Below are positions 22,061 to 37,809 of a DNA stretch of 64,000 nt, piece by piece. Made by a program: the position numbers and the translations under genes. Below the pieces are notes generated by a model, which saw only the letters and a list, made by a program, of their open reading frames with translations, made no database searches and was not told the DNA's origin. The DNA is from Alphaproteobacteria bacterium. Lineage in GTDB: Bacteria; Pseudomonadota; Alphaproteobacteria; UBA2966; CAIVPW01. The number at the start of each line of letters is the position of its first letter. Within the stretch, counting starts at the first letter, position 1. The stretch spans positions 1 through 64,000 of the forward strand of contig CANKGV010000007.1 of assembly GCA_947481575.1 (NCBI GenBank). Reading direction: 5' to 3'.

Positions 22061-23469
22061 ATGTGGATGGCGCGGCCGATCGCGCCGAGTGCCGCTTCCT
22101 TCACGGCCTCGGCCAGGGTCGGGTGTGCGTGGCAGGTGCGCGCGACGTGTTCGGCGGTACCGCCGTACCCCATGGCCACCACCACTTCGTGGATCAGCGT
22201 CCCCGCCTCGGGCCCAAGAATGTGGGCGCCGAGAATCGTACCGCTGCCCTTTTCGGCCAGAATCTTCACGAAGCCATCGGTGAAGCCGTTGGCGCGGGCG
22301 CGTCCATTGGCGAGAAACGGAAACTTGCCCACCGCGTATTCGACACCGGCCGCCTTGAGCTGTTGTTCCGTCTGACCGACCGCCGCGGCTTCGGGCCACG
22401 TGTAGACGACACCGGGGACCTGGTTGTAGTCGACGTGCGCGTGCAGACCGGCGATGTTCTCGACGCAGGCAACGCCATCTTCCTCGGCCTTATGGGCAAG
22501 CATCGGACCGGGAATGCAGTCGCCAATCGCGTAGATGCCGGGGACGCTGGTGGCGAAGTGGGCATCCACTGCGATCATGCCGCGAGCGTCGGTTTTGACA
22601 CCGACCGCTTCCAGACCGACTCCTACAGTGTTGGCCTTGCGGCCAACGGCGACCAACACGACGTCGGCCTCTAGCACCTCTGCGTCGCCGCCTTCGGCAG
22701 GCTGAACCGTCAGAGCCACGGCCTCGCCGCGGACGGTCGCGCCGATGACCTTGGTGCCAAGGCGGAAGGTCAGCTTTTGCCGCCCCAGCAGGCGCTGCAG
22801 CGTGGTGGCGACCTCGTCATCCATGCCCGGCAGGATGCGCGGCAGGTATTCGACAACGGTTACCTCGGAGCCCAAGCGGGCCCATACGGAACCCAACTCC
22901 AGCCCGATGTAGCCGGCGCCGATCACGATCAAGCGCTTCGGCACGGCGGGCAACGCAAGGCCACCAGTCGAGGAGACGATCCGCACTTCATCGACCGGCA
23001 CGCCGGCAAGCGGCGTTGGGATCGAGCCGGTAGCGATGATGATGTTCTTCGCGGCGAGAGTCTGCGCGGCACCGCCATCGGCAGGCGTTACGGCGACGCT
23101 GGTGCGGCCCGCGAGCACGCCGGTGCCGCGCACATGGGCGATGTTGTGTTTCTTGAACAGGAACGCAACGCCGCGGGTGTTCTGATCAACGACCTTGTCC
23201 TTGCGCGCCTGCATGGCGGCCAGGTCGAGGGTCACGGTCCCCACGCCGACGCCGTGTTCGGCGAAGTGGGTTTGCGCCTCGGTATACAGATGCGAGGAGG
23301 TAAGCAGCGCCTTGGACGGAATGCACCCAACGTTGACGCAGGTGCCACCCAGACGCTCGCGCGCTTCGACGCACGCGACCTTCATCCCAAGCTGCGCGGC
23401 CCGAATCGCTGCGACGTAGCCGCCAGGACCGCCGCCGATGATGACGAGATCGTGGGTCTGCGCTTCCAT
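22057..23469 (-). CDS. lpdA: Dihydrolipoyl dehydrogenase (E3)
   Basis: A 470-aa FAD flavoenzyme that reoxidises dihydrolipoamide in 2-oxoacid dehydrogenase complexes. FAD motif VIIGGGPGGYVAAIRAAQLG, redox disulfide GGTCVNVGCIPSKALL, NAD-binding GAGYIGLELGSVWARLG, second FAD motif IYAIGDCIPGPMLAHKA, and the catalytic HAHPTLAEAVKEAAL. It lies 39 bp after sucD on the same strand, so it probably serves 2-oxoglutarate dehydrogenase, whose E1 and E2 genes are not between them. Confidence 0.96.
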   Translation of the reverse strand: MEAQTHDLVIIGGGPGGYVAAIRAAQLGMKVACVEARERLGGTCVNVGCIPSKALLTSSHLYTEAQTHFAEHGVGVGTVTLDLAAMQARKDKVVDQNTRGVAFLFKKHNIAHVRGTGVLAGRTSVAVTPADGGAAQTLAAKNIIIATGSIPTPLAGVPVDEVRIVSSTGGLALPAVPKRLIVIGAGYIGLELGSVWARLGSEVTVVEYLPRILPGMDDEVATTLQRLLGRQKLTFRLGTKVIGATVRGEAVALTVQPAEGGDAEVLEADVVLVAVGRKANTVGVGLEAVGVKTDARGMIAVDAHFATSVPGIYAIGDCIPGPMLAHKAEEDGVACVENIAGLHAHVDYNQVPGVVYTWPEAAAVGQTEQQLKAAGVEYAVGKFPFLANGRARANGFTDGFVKILAEKGSGTILGAHILGPEAGTLIHEVVVAMGYGGTAEHVARTCHAHPTLAEAVKEAALGAIGRAIHI

Positions 23470-23508
23470 CGTGGTCTCCGCCAGAAGAGCCGCAGGTCCG
23501 GTGTAGAA

Positions 23509-24441
23509 CTAGTTGCCGCCTTTGCCGGTCCGCGCGCGCGGACGCGTGGGCCGCGGGGGCGGAAACTTGCCGCGCAACAGATTCACCAAGGTGCTGCCGA
23601 TCGCAGCCGGTGAGTCGGCCACGGCAAATCCGGCGCTGCGCATGGCTTCCTTTTTTGCTTCCGCGGTATCCGAACCCGCGGAGATCACGGCCCCGGCGTG
23701 GCCCATACGGCGGCCGGGCGGCGCGGTGGCGCCGGCAATGAAGCCGACGATCGGCTTCTTCACACGGCTGCGGCGATAGAAGGCCGCCGCATCCGCTTCG
23801 GCAGAGCCACCGATTTCGCCGATCATGATGATCGCTTCGGTGCCGGGGTCGGCCAGGAACAACTCCAGCACTTCCAGATAGACGGTACCCGGCACGGGAT
23901 CGCCGCCGATGCCGACGCACGTGCTTTGGCCCATGCCGGCGCGGGTGGTTTGTTCCACCGCCTCGTAGGTGAGCGTACCGGAGCGGGACACGATACCGAT
24001 CTTGCCCGGCGTGTGAATCTGCGCGGGCATAATGCCGATCTTGCACTGACCCGGCGTGATGATGCCGGCGGTGTTCGGGCCCAACAGGCGTGTGCGCGAA
24101 CCCAACAGCGCGCGTTTTACGCGGATTTCGTCGAGCACCGGAATGCCTTCGGTGATGCACACGGCGAGTTCCAGGCCGGCGTCGATCGCCTCAAGAATTG
24201 CATCGGCCGCGCCGGGCGGCGGCACGTAGATCGCGCTGGCGGTGGCGCCGGTGGCTTCTACCGCTTCGGCAACCGTGTCGAATACCGGCAAGCCGAGGTG
24301 TGTCGTGCCGCCTTTGCCGGGCGTAACGCCGCCAACCACCTTGGTGTTGTAGGCAAGCGCCTGTTCCGTGTGGAACGTGCCCTGGGCGCCGGTGATGCCC
24401 TGGACGATGACGCGGGTGTCGGAATTGATGAGGACGCTCAT
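23509..24441 (-). CDS. sucD: Succinyl-CoA synthetase subunit alpha
   Basis: CoA- and phosphohistidine-bearing subunit of the TCA enzyme that makes ATP or GTP from succinyl-CoA; 310 aa. CoA-binding N-terminus ([29 protein letters not shown]), [12 protein letters not shown], and the active-site His in [11 protein letters not shown]. The ATG overlaps the sucC stop by one base (TAATG). The C-terminus carries an unusual basic, Pro/Arg-rich tail ([17 protein letters not shown]) of about 20 residues beyond the normal family end. Confidence 0.97.
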   Translation of the reverse strand: MSVLINSDTRVIVQGITGAQGTFHTEQALAYNTKVVGGVTPGKGGTTHLGLPVFDTVAEAVEATGATASAIYVPPPGAADAILEAIDAGLELAVCITEGIPVLDEIRVKRALLGSRTRLLGPNTAGIITPGQCKIGIMPAQIHTPGKIGIVSRSGTLTYEAVEQTTRAGMGQSTCVGIGGDPVPGTVYLEVLELFLADPGTEAIIMIGEIGGSAEADAAAFYRRSRVKKPIVGFIAGATAPPGRRMGHAGAVISAGSDTAEAKKEAMRSAGFAVADSPAAIGSTLVNLLRGKFPPPRPTRPRARTGKGGN

Positions 24442-25610
24442 TATGCGTTGGCCCGGGTGGCGGCGACGATCTTTTCAGCGGCATCGGTCAGGCCGTCGGC
24501 GGAGATGATGTCCAAGCCCGATTCGGCCAGGATCTTCTTGCCCAATTCGACGTTGGTGCCTTCGAGGCGCGCCACCAGCGGCAGCTTGAGCCCGACTTCG
24601 CGGGCCGCCGCAACCACGCCGTTGGCGATCAGGTCGCAGCGGTTGATACCGGCGAAGATGTTCACGAGGATGCCCTTCACGGCCGGGTCTTCCAGGATGA
24701 TGCGGAACGCTTCGGCCACGCGCTCTTTGGGCGCGCCGCCACCGACATCGAGGAAGTTTGCGGGTTCGCCGCCATGGAACTTGATCAGGTCCATGGTTGC
24801 CATGGCGAGGCCGGCGCCGTTGACCAAGCAGCCGATGTTGCCGTCGAGCTTTACGTAATTCAGGCTGGCCGCCTGGGCGCGGATTTCTGCCGCGTTCTCT
24901 TCCGCTTCGTCGCGCATCTTGGCGACCTCAGGCTGGCGGAAGAGGGCGTTGTCGTCGATCGCCATCTTGGCGTCGAGGGCTAACACCCGGCCGTCCTTGG
25001 TGACGCATAGCGGGTTGATCTCGATCAGGGCCGCATCGAACGCGTGATAGGCTTGGTAGGCCCCCTGCATCAGCGTCACCGCGGCTTTCACTTCGTTGCC
25101 CTTGAGGCCAAGCGCAAACGCCATCTTGCGGCAATGGAATGGCTGCAGGCCGGTGGCGGGATCGACCACCACACGGATGATCTTGTCGGGGGTGTTGGCA
25201 GCGACTTCTTCGATATCCATGCCGCCGGCCACGGAGCCCACCAGCATCAGGCGGCTCACCGGGCGGTCGAGCAGAATCGAGAAGTAGAGTTCGCGGGCGA
25301 TATCGACGCCTTGCTCGACGTAGACCTTGGAGACTTTCTTCCCCGCGGCGCCGGTCTGCGGCGTCACCAGGGTCATACCCATGATTTCGCGGATCGCTTT
25401 GACCGCATCGGCGGCGGTCTTGGCGACTTTGACGCCGCCGGCCTTGCCGCGGCCACCGGCGTGCACCTGGGCTTTGACGACCCAGACCGGGCCGCCGACT
25501 TCCGCCACGGCGGCCTCGGCTTCGGACAGGTTCTGGACCAGAACGCCCTTGGGCGTTGCGACACCGCGGCGCGCGAGCAGCGCCTTGGCCTGATACTCGT
25601 GAAGGTTCAT
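24441..25610 (-). CDS. sucC: Succinyl-CoA synthetase subunit beta
   Basis: ATP-grasp subunit, 389 aa from ATG 25610 ([17 protein letters not shown]), the normal start and length; an ORF extension to 25655 is unlikely. [13 protein letters not shown] and the C-terminal [12 protein letters not shown] and [14 protein letters not shown] blocks are present. Start is preceded by GGGGAT. It forms a heterodimer or tetramer with SucD. Confidence 0.97.
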   Translation of the reverse strand: MNLHEYQAKALLARRGVATPKGVLVQNLSEAEAAVAEVGGPVWVVKAQVHAGGRGKAGGVKVAKTAADAVKAIREIMGMTLVTPQTGAAGKKVSKVYVEQGVDIARELYFSILLDRPVSRLMLVGSVAGGMDIEEVAANTPDKIIRVVVDPATGLQPFHCRKMAFALGLKGNEVKAAVTLMQGAYQAYHAFDAALIEINPLCVTKDGRVLALDAKMAIDDNALFRQPEVAKMRDEAEENAAEIRAQAASLNYVKLDGNIGCLVNGAGLAMATMDLIKFHGGEPANFLDVGGGAPKERVAEAFRIILEDPAVKGILVNIFAGINRCDLIANGVVAAAREVGLKLPLVARLEGTNVELGKKILAESGLDIISADGLTDAAEKIVAATRANA

Positions 25611-25742
25611 CGATCCCCGCGTTGCAAGCCGGAGCTGGGGCGCGCAAGCGCCCAAGCGGCGGCAGGGGCGTTTCTTATAGGCAGCGCCCGTGATGATGGC
25701 AATTGGGTGGCCCGCGCGAAGGTGACGCAGCCCGCGCGCACG

Positions 25743-28804
<3,062 letters not shown>

Positions 28805-28808
28805 CGGG

Positions 28809-29564
28809 CTACCAGGCGCCGTTGTTCAGGCGGAACCGCATAGCCCCGATGATCGGCCCTTGGTCCTTGACCTGGACCAGCGCAACGGCGCCATCTGCGC
28901 CTTCCGCGACGATGCCACCCGGCACCGGGAACCGCGTGAGCTGCCCGCGCCATTGGCCGAGGTGAACGATGCTGCGGACCACGTTGGCGTAGCCGACCTT
29001 TTGCCCGGCGTTCTCGCCGCGCTCGATGGTCACCGACGCCCACGACTTGAAGAGCACGATCCACACATCGGCGACGTTCTTGAATTCACCCGTGGCGGCG
29101 CCCACTCGCAAGAAGGCGCCATCTTCGTCGCGATCAAAGCGCACCTCGGTCGGACCCGTCATCGGGTTTTCACGCGCCGCTTGAATCGCCCCTTCGACAG
29201 CCTTCTTGTCGGCGCCGATTTGCTCGTTCGTGCCGTTGACGATCATCTGCGGCGTGTAGACCGACGATAGTCCCAGTGCCTTCGTGTAGAGCTTCTGGCG
29301 CGTGGTCGCTGCAGCTAGGCCGAACGTGTCCTTCCAACCCAGGTAGTCCCAGTAGTCCACATGGAACCCGAGGACGATGATGTTCTCGTCCTGACGGCGT
29401 TGCAGTTCCTGCAAATACGCGTCGGCCGGCGGGCACGAGTTGCAACCTTGGGATGTAAATAATTCCACGACCACGGGACGGTCGCCAGCAAGCGCGGGCG
29501 ACCAAACACCCGCGGCCACCAAGCCACCCACCGCCAACCCGAAAATCCGCAGAACCATGCGCAT
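28809..29564 (-). CDS. DUF1223 family secreted thioredoxin-like protein
   Basis: About 251 aa from ATG 29564 (or 29558). Signal peptide (VLRIFGLAVGGLVAAGVWSPALA), then the DUF1223 core VVVELFTSQGCNSCPPADAYL with a CxxC, FHVDYWDYLGWKDTF, YTPQMIVNGTNE. The family resembles thioredoxin-fold proteins of unknown substrate. Its convergent end comes 4 nt after the htpG stop. It lies 55 bp downstream of acnA and may be cotranscribed with it. Confidence 0.88.
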   Translation of the reverse strand: MRMVLRIFGLAVGGLVAAGVWSPALAGDRPVVVELFTSQGCNSCPPADAYLQELQRRQDENIIVLGFHVDYWDYLGWKDTFGLAAATTRQKLYTKALGLSSVYTPQMIVNGTNEQIGADKKAVEGAIQAARENPMTGPTEVRFDRDEDGAFLRVGAATGEFKNVADVWIVLFKSWASVTIERGENAGQKVGYANVVRSIVHLGQWRGQLTRFPVPGGIVAEGADGAVALVQVKDQGPIIGAMRFRLNNGAW

Positions 29565-29619
29565 TCCAACAATGCTGCCGAGCCCATGGCCGGCGGGCCA
29601 ATCACTTGTCGGTGACGCC

Positions 29620-32298
<2,679 letters not shown>

Positions 32299-32432
32299 CC
32301 GAATCCCCGCCGGTTACCTATTGGACCTCAAGCGATAGCAACGTCGCCGGGCCGAAACAAGGCGGCGCGGCGCCGCAACTTGGTACGGCGCGCCGGGATC
32401 GGCTAGGGTGCCCGCGCCGCGCGCTCTGCGGC

Positions 32433-33068
32433 ATGTGGCAAGCCACCGGATCCCTCCAAGTGCTGTTCAGCGGACGCAAGCTCACCTCGGTACGCGGCGG
32501 CCGCACGGTGTTCGCCGACGTCGAATTCTCTGTTGCCGCCGGCCACGCCCTCGTGCTGCGCGGCCCCAACGGCAGTGGCAAGTCCACCCTGCTACGTCTC
32601 GCCGCCGGGTTTCTGCAGCCAACCGAAGGCACGCTGGAATGGGACGGCACTCCGGTTGCGGCCGACCTGGACGGGCACCGGGCGCGGGTCGCCTACGTGG
32701 GTCACGTTGACGCGGTAAAAAGCGCGCTGACCGTGGCCGAGAACCTTGGATTCTGGGTGACCTTGAGCGGCGGCAGCGGCGCCGACACCAAGGCTGCGCT
32801 CGCCGCACTCGGGCTGGCCGAGCTGGCGGACGCGCCGGCGGCGTACCTGTCGGCGGGGCAGCGGCGGCGCCTCAACCTCGCCCGGTTGGCGGCAAGCCGA
32901 GCGCCGTTGTGGCTTCTGGATGAGCCGACCGTGTCCTTGGACGCCCCTTCGGTGGCGGCGCTCGTGCAGATCGTCGCCGAACACTGCGCCGGTGGCGGCC
33001 AGGCGATCATCGCAACGCATGACCGTTTGGACCTTCCGGCGGTAGACACCCTGACGTTCGTGCCATGA
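32433..33068 (+). CDS. ccmA: Heme exporter ATPase CcmA
   Basis: ATP-binding subunit (211 aa) of the CcmABCD complex that releases holo-CcmE for cytochrome c maturation. Walker A LRGPNGSGKSTLLRLAAG, Q-loop region AYVGHVDAVKSALTV, signature LSAGQRRRLNLARL, Walker B LWLLDEPTVSLD and switch His ATHDRLD are all present. First gene of the nine-gene ccm run; overlaps ccmB by 4 nt. Confidence 0.95.
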   Translation: MWQATGSLQVLFSGRKLTSVRGGRTVFADVEFSVAAGHALVLRGPNGSGKSTLLRLAAGFLQPTEGTLEWDGTPVAADLDGHRARVAYVGHVDAVKSALTVAENLGFWVTLSGGSGADTKAALAALGLAELADAPAAYLSAGQRRRLNLARLAASRAPLWLLDEPTVSLDAPSVAALVQIVAEHCAGGGQAIIATHDRLDLPAVDTLTFVP

Positions 33069-33730
33069 GCGCGTTTGGACAAATCGTCGGCCGAGATGTG
33101 CGACTGGCCCTGCGCCAGGGCGGCGGGTCCTATTGGGCGCTGATTTTCTTCGTGCTCACCGTGACCATGTTCCCGTTGAGCGTGGGGCCGGACATGCAGC
33201 TGCTTGGCCGCATTGCCCCGGGCATTCTTTGGGTCGCAGCGGTGCTGGCGGCGATGCTTTCCCTCGACCGCTTGTTTCAGGCCGATTACGAGGACGGCAC
33301 CTTGGAACTGCTCACGCTGGCCCCCCTGTCGCTGGAGCTGACCGTGCTGGCCAAGTGCCTGGCCCACTGGATCACCACCGGACTGCCGCTGGCGATCCTA
33401 TCGCCGCTGTTGGGCATCCTCTTGAACCTCGACGCCAGTGCCTACCCGGTGCTGGTGCTCTCGCTGCTGCTCGGCACCCCGGTGCTGAGCATGATCGGCG
33501 GAATCGGTGCTGCGCTGACGGTGGGCATCCGCCGCGGCGGCGTGTTGCTATCGCTGCTGGTCCTACCATTGTATGTGCCGACCCTCGTGTTTGGCGTGCT
33601 GGCGATCCAGGGCCACATCGACGCCACCGGCGCACGCCCACACCTGTTCCTGCTGTCGGCGGTGTTGTTGGCGGCAACCGCCCTTAGCCCTTGGGCATCC
33701 GCCGCGGCACTGCGCCTCAACATTGAGTGA
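33065..33730 (+). CDS. ccmB: Heme exporter permease CcmB
   Basis: A 221-aa integral membrane partner of CcmA with about six helices. Family motifs: GRDVRLALRQGG near the start, FFVLTVTMFPLSVGPD, LSLDRLFQADYEDGTLE and LAHWITTGLPLAILSPL. ATG overlaps the ccmA stop as ATGA. Confidence 0.95.
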   Translation: MSAFGQIVGRDVRLALRQGGGSYWALIFFVLTVTMFPLSVGPDMQLLGRIAPGILWVAAVLAAMLSLDRLFQADYEDGTLELLTLAPLSLELTVLAKCLAHWITTGLPLAILSPLLGILLNLDASAYPVLVLSLLLGTPVLSMIGGIGAALTVGIRRGGVLLSLLVLPLYVPTLVFGVLAIQGHIDATGARPHLFLLSAVLLAATALSPWASAAALRLNIE

Positions 33731-33798
33731 CGCACCGGTTGCGCCAGCGACCGGAGATGCTAAGACTTGGGCCATCTTTCTTGCCCTAGGTAACGGTC

Positions 33799-34527
33799 AT
33801 GGCCGGTCTGCACCGCTTCGCCAACCCCGGTACGTTCGTCCGCATCTCGGCCAAGGTTCTGCCGTGGCTGGCAGGGCTGACTGCGATTCTGATCGGTGTG
33901 GGGCTGTATCAGGCACTGCTCGTCGCACCGCCTGAGGCGTACCAAGGCAATGTGGCGCGCATCATGTACTTGCATGTGCCGAGCGCGTGGAACGCCATGA
34001 TGATCTACGGCGCCATGGCGGTGGCAAGCGCGACGTGGCTGATTTGGAAGCATCCGGTCGCCGACGTTGCAGCGCAAGCCTCCGCGCCAATCGGCGCCAT
34101 GTTCACCCTGACTGCCTTGCTGACCGGGTCCCTGTGGGGCAAGCCGACCTGGGGCACGTTCTGGGTGTGGGACGCGCGCATCACGTCGGTCACCATCATG
34201 CTGTTTATCTACTTCGGCTACATCGCGTTGCGCGCGGCGATCGAGGACGGCGAACGCTCGGCCAAGGCGGGCGCAATCCTAGCGCTCGTAGGTTCGGTGA
34301 ACCTGCCGATCATTCATTACTCGGTGGTGTGGTGGAACACGTTGCACCAACCGGCGAGCGTGTTGCGCGCAGGTGGGCCGGCAATTGTCGCATCGATGCT
34401 TGTGCCGCTGTTGCTGCTGGCCTGCGGATTCACCACCTATTACCTCACTTTGCTGATCTGGCGCATGCAACGCGAGATCGTCGGGCGCCGCGTGCGCTCG
34501 CTGCGCGTGTTGCAGGCGCAGGGCTAG
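33799..34527 (+). CDS. ccmC: Heme-handling protein CcmC
   Basis: A 242-aa six-helix membrane protein that loads heme onto CcmE. The tryptophan-rich WWD domain reads GSLWGKPTWGTFWVWDARI, flanked by the heme-ligand His residues in YLHVPSAWNAMMIYG and VVWWNTLHQP. Start ATG 33799 follows AGGTAACGG. It is 68 bp after ccmB. Confidence 0.96.
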   Translation: MAGLHRFANPGTFVRISAKVLPWLAGLTAILIGVGLYQALLVAPPEAYQGNVARIMYLHVPSAWNAMMIYGAMAVASATWLIWKHPVADVAAQASAPIGAMFTLTALLTGSLWGKPTWGTFWVWDARITSVTIMLFIYFGYIALRAAIEDGERSAKAGAILALVGSVNLPIIHYSVVWWNTLHQPASVLRAGGPAIVASMLVPLLLLACGFTTYYLTLLIWRMQREIVGRRVRSLRVLQAQG

Positions 34528-34576
34528 CTGGAGGGCATGGCCTCGCGCATCGCGCGGTCCAGCCTGAATCGGATTC

Positions 34577-34822
34577 ATGGACGCGATTAGCGACTACCTT
34601 GCGATGGGTGGCTTTGCCGCATACGTGTGGCCGGCCTATGTCATCACCGTGGGCGCGATGGTCGGCATGATTGTGGTCACGCTGCGCGACCTGCGCCGGG
34701 ACCGCAAAGCGTTGGCCGAACTGGAAGCGCAGAACCCGATGCGCAACGCACGGCGGGCCGCCCGCGCCACCCAGACCACCGGGATAGCCGGGCCCGAAGG
34801 AGATGACCGCATTGACCCGTAA
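34577..34822 (+). CDS. ccmD: Heme exporter protein CcmD
   Basis: An 81-aa small membrane protein: one N-terminal helix with the CcmD signature GGFAAYVWPAYVITV, then a basic cytoplasmic tail (LRDLRRDRKALAELEAQNP). It associates with CcmC and CcmE in the heme-export complex. The end overlaps the ccmE start. Confidence 0.9.
   Translation: MDAISDYLAMGGFAAYVWPAYVITVGAMVGMIVVTLRDLRRDRKALAELEAQNPMRNARRAARATQTTGIAGPEGDDRIDP
34797..34802 (+). promoter_or_regulatory. Shine-Dalgarno supporting a TTG start for ccmE
   Basis: AAGGAG abuts an ATG at 34803, too close to use, but sits 9 nt before TTG 34812, which opens the usual CcmE N-terminus TRKRQRM. Confidence 0.6.
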
Positions 34823-35246
34823 GCGCCAGCGCATGATCTACGTCGTCGCCGGCATGGTCGCGCTCGGATTCGCGACCGGGTTGGTACTGTTCTCGTTGGG
34901 CGACAACCTCGTGTTCTTCTATAGCCCAACCGACGTCCTGCAAAAGGGCGCGCCGGCGAACCGCACGTTCCGCATCGGCGGACTAGTGGAAATGGGCAGC
35001 GTTGAACATGTCGCGGCGGATCAGGTGCGCTTTGTCGTGACGGATACCGCCAACACCATGAAGGTTAGCTACCAAGGTGTCCTGCCCAGCCTGTTCCGCG
35101 AGGGCCAAGGTGTGGTGGCGGAAGGCCGCGTCGATGCGGCCGGCGTGTTCGTCGCGCAGCAAGTGCTGGCGAAACACGACGAGACTTATATGCCGCCCGA
35201 AGTGGTGGATGCCCTCAAGAAGTCCGGCGAATGGAGGGGCAATTGA
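34812..35246 (+). CDS. ccmE: Cytochrome c maturation heme chaperone CcmE
   Basis: About 144 aa. An N-terminal membrane anchor (MIYVVAGMVALGFATGLVLF) precedes a periplasmic OB-fold with FFYSPTDV, FRIGGLVEMGSVE and the covalent heme-binding His in LAKHDETYMPPEV. TTG 34812 is favoured over ATG 34803 because of ribosome-binding-site spacing and because CcmE proteins normally begin TRKR. It receives heme from CcmC and passes it to CcmF. Confidence 0.94.
   Translation: MTRKRQRMIYVVAGMVALGFATGLVLFSLGDNLVFFYSPTDVLQKGAPANRTFRIGGLVEMGSVEHVAADQVRFVVTDTANTMKVSYQGVLPSLFREGQGVVAEGRVDAAGVFVAQQVLAKHDETYMPPEVVDALKKSGEWRGN
35233..35239 (+). promoter_or_regulatory. Shine-Dalgarno supporting a TTG start for ccmF
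   Basis: GGAGGGG lies within the end of ccmE, 3-5 nt before TTG 35243. The TTG overlaps the ccmE TGA (TTGA) and opens the family N-terminus TAELGHFALLLAL. The alternative ATG 35231 would contain this site in its own coding sequence. Confidence 0.6.
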
Positions 35247-37243
35247 CGGCTGAGCTTGGCCACTTCGCCTTGCTCCTCGCACTCATGATTGCGGCGGTGC
35301 AGGCAGTGGTGCCGTTGATCGGCGCCCAGCGCGATGTTGCGCCGTGGATCGCCGTTGCGCGCCCTGCCGCCTTCGGCCAGTTCCTCATGGTTGCGGTCGC
35401 ATTCGCGGCGCTGATGCGCGCATTCCTGATTTCGGACTTCTCAGTGTCGGCGGTCTACCAGAGCTCGCACTCCCAGATGTTCTGGCTCTACAAACTCACC
35501 GGCACCTGGGGCAATCATGAGGGCTCGCTGCTCTTATGGATCCTGATCCTATCGGGGTTCGGTGCCGCGGTTGCCGCGTTCGGCACCAATCTGCCACCCG
35601 CGCTGCAGGCGCGGGTGTTGGCGGTGCAGGCGATGATCGGCGTCGGGTTTTTGTCGTTCATCGTATTCACGTCGAACCCGCTGGCGCGCGTGATACCGGT
35701 GCCGCCTGAAGGTTTGGGCCTCAACCCGCTACTGCAGGACCCGGGCCTCGCGTTCCATCCGCCGTTCCTGTACCTGGGCTACGTCGGCTTCTCGATGGCG
35801 TTCTCATTCGCGGTTGCCGCGCTTATCGAAGGCCGTGTCGACCCCGCGTGGGCCCGGTGGGTGCGGCCTTGGACGCTGGCCGCGTGGTGTTTCCTCACCA
35901 TCGGTATCACCGGCGGTTCGTGGTGGTCGTACTACGAACTCGGGTGGGGCGGCTTCTGGTTCTGGGATCCGGTCGAGAACGCATCGTTCATGCCGTGGCT
36001 CGCCGGCACCGCCCTGCTCCACTCCGCCATCGTGGTAGAGCGCCGCGACACGCTGAAGTCGTGGACCGTGCTGCTCGCGATCCTTACCTTCTCGCTCAGT
36101 CTCCTGGGTACGTTCATCGTGCGCTCCGGCGTGCTGACATCGGTACATGCGTTTGCCACCGATCCCGCGCGCGGCATGTTCATCCTTGGGTTCCTGATCG
36201 TCGTGATCGGCGGGTCCCTGACGCTCTACGCACTCCGGGCACCCGCATTGAAGTCGGGCGGGTTGTTTGCGCCGATCAGCCGCGAAGGTGCCTTGGTGCT
36301 GAACAACCTGTTGCTCGCCACCGCCTGTGCCTCCGTACTGCTTGGCACCCTGTATCCGCTGCTGCTGGACGCGCTCACTGGCGACAAAGTCACCGTAGGG
36401 CCGCCCTTTTTCGATGCGACGTTCGGCCCGCTCATGGTGCCGTTATTGGCGGCTGTCACGGTCGGGCCGATGCTGCCGTGGAAGCGCGCCGACCTGATGG
36501 GTGCAGCGCAGCGCCTGCGTTTCGTGTTCATTGCAGCAGTGTTGGTCGGCTTCGTTACCTGGATCTTCACGACCGGCATGTCGTGGCCGGCCGCTGTTGG
36601 CATCGTGCTGTCGGTGTGGCTGGTCGTCGGCTCCCTGGTGCCGCTGGCGGAGCGCGTCAAACTGTTCAGCGTGCCGTTCACCGAATCGCTACAGCGCGCG
36701 GCGGGCATGCCGCGCTCGGTGTGGGGCATGGTGATGGCGCACGCCGGCCTAGGCTTCGTTCTGCTCGGGATCACCGTCTTGCTGACGTGGCAGACTGAGC
36801 TAGGCACGGTGCTGAAGCCGGGCCAGTCCGCGAGCCTAAATGGCTACACGTTCACCTTCGAAGGCGCCGGCAACGTGCGCGGCCCGAACTACACCGCCGT
36901 CCGCGGCGTGTTCAGCGTCACCCGCGACGGGCGCCCGGTCACGACCCTGGCGCCGGAGACCCGCTCCTACGTGGGTTCGGCCATGACGACCACCGAGGCA
37001 TCGATTCGCCCGGTGTGGTTCGGCGATCTGTACGCCGCAATCGGTGAGTCGGATGGGGCCGGTGGTTTTGCCGCGCGCTTCTACTTTAAGCCATTCGTGC
37101 AGTGGATTTGGTTGGGCGCGATGGTGATGGTGGCAGGCGGATTCGTCTCGCTTTCGGACCGCCGTCATCGGGTCGGCGCGCCGGCCCGCCGCGGAGCGCC
37201 CGCGGGTGGCAAGATTCGCACTGAAGCTTCGGCGGCCGAGTAG
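35243..37243 (+). CDS. ccmF: Cytochrome c heme lyase subunit CcmF
   Basis: A ~666-aa membrane protein of the heme ligation complex with many helices. The WWD domain is GWGGFWFWDPVENASFMPWL. Conserved histidines lie in SHSQMFWLYKLTGTWGNHEGS, ATALLHSAIVVERRD-type (here GTALLHSAIVVERRD) and VRSGVLTSVHAFA. It joins heme from CcmE to apocytochrome with CcmH and CcmI. Start TTG 35243 is preferred; ATG 35231 is possible. Confidence 0.96.
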   Translation: MTAELGHFALLLALMIAAVQAVVPLIGAQRDVAPWIAVARPAAFGQFLMVAVAFAALMRAFLISDFSVSAVYQSSHSQMFWLYKLTGTWGNHEGSLLLWILILSGFGAAVAAFGTNLPPALQARVLAVQAMIGVGFLSFIVFTSNPLARVIPVPPEGLGLNPLLQDPGLAFHPPFLYLGYVGFSMAFSFAVAALIEGRVDPAWARWVRPWTLAAWCFLTIGITGGSWWSYYELGWGGFWFWDPVENASFMPWLAGTALLHSAIVVERRDTLKSWTVLLAILTFSLSLLGTFIVRSGVLTSVHAFATDPARGMFILGFLIVVIGGSLTLYALRAPALKSGGLFAPISREGALVLNNLLLATACASVLLGTLYPLLLDALTGDKVTVGPPFFDATFGPLMVPLLAAVTVGPMLPWKRADLMGAAQRLRFVFIAAVLVGFVTWIFTTGMSWPAAVGIVLSVWLVVGSLVPLAERVKLFSVPFTESLQRAAGMPRSVWGMVMAHAGLGFVLLGITVLLTWQTELGTVLKPGQSASLNGYTFTFEGAGNVRGPNYTAVRGVFSVTRDGRPVTTLAPETRSYVGSAMTTTEASIRPVWFGDLYAAIGESDGAGGFAARFYFKPFVQWIWLGAMVMVAGGFVSLSDRRHRVGAPARRGAPAGGKIRTEASAAE

Positions 37244-37802
37244 ACGCGTGCGCCCGGCGTTCCTGGTTCCGCTGATCATATTCGGCTTAGTGGCGGTCGC
37301 CCTCGGCATTGGCCTCGGGCTGCGGCCGGCGGAAATTCCGTCGGCGCTGATCGGTCAGCCGGTCCCGACCTTTGCGCTGCCTGGCGTGCCTAGCACGGCC
37401 CCGGGTTTGAGCTCCGCCGATCTCAAAGGCCAAGTGTCGATCGTCAACGTGTTCGCCTCGTGGTGCATCCCGTGTCGCGAGGAGCATCCACTGTGGATGG
37501 ATGTGGCGAAATCCGGCAGCGTTGTACTCTATGGCTTGAACTATAAGGACACGCCGGAGAATGCAGCGCAGTGGTTGCAGACCTACGGCAACCCGTTCAA
37601 GCGCGTTGGCGGCGACTTCGGTGGACGGGTGGGTATCGACTTCGGCGTTTACGGGGTTCCAGAGACGTTCGTCATCGATGGCAACGGAGTCATTCGCATG
37701 AAGCATATTGGGCCGATTGACCGCGCCGCCCTCGACAACGAGATCCTCCCCAAGGTCCGCGAGCTGCAAGCCGCGGCCCAGGCAGCGGCAAAGGCGCAGT
37801 AG
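37206..37802 (+). CDS. ccmG: Thiol:disulfide interchange protein CcmG/DsbE
   Basis: A 198-aa membrane-anchored thioredoxin. N-terminal helix (FLVPLIIFGLVAVALGIGLGL), DsbE block VNVFASWCIPCREEHP with the CxxC, YGLNYKDTPENAAQWL, and cis-Pro YGVPETFVIDGNG. It keeps apocytochrome CXXCH thiols reduced. GTG 37206 overlaps ccmF by 38 nt; GTG 37248 is an alternative that avoids the overlap. Confidence 0.94.
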   Translation: MARFALKLRRPSRRVRPAFLVPLIIFGLVAVALGIGLGLRPAEIPSALIGQPVPTFALPGVPSTAPGLSSADLKGQVSIVNVFASWCIPCREEHPLWMDVAKSGSVVLYGLNYKDTPENAAQWLQTYGNPFKRVGGDFGGRVGIDFGVYGVPETFVIDGNGVIRMKHIGPIDRAALDNEILPKVRELQAAAQAAAKAQ

Positions 37803-37809
37803 GTCCAAC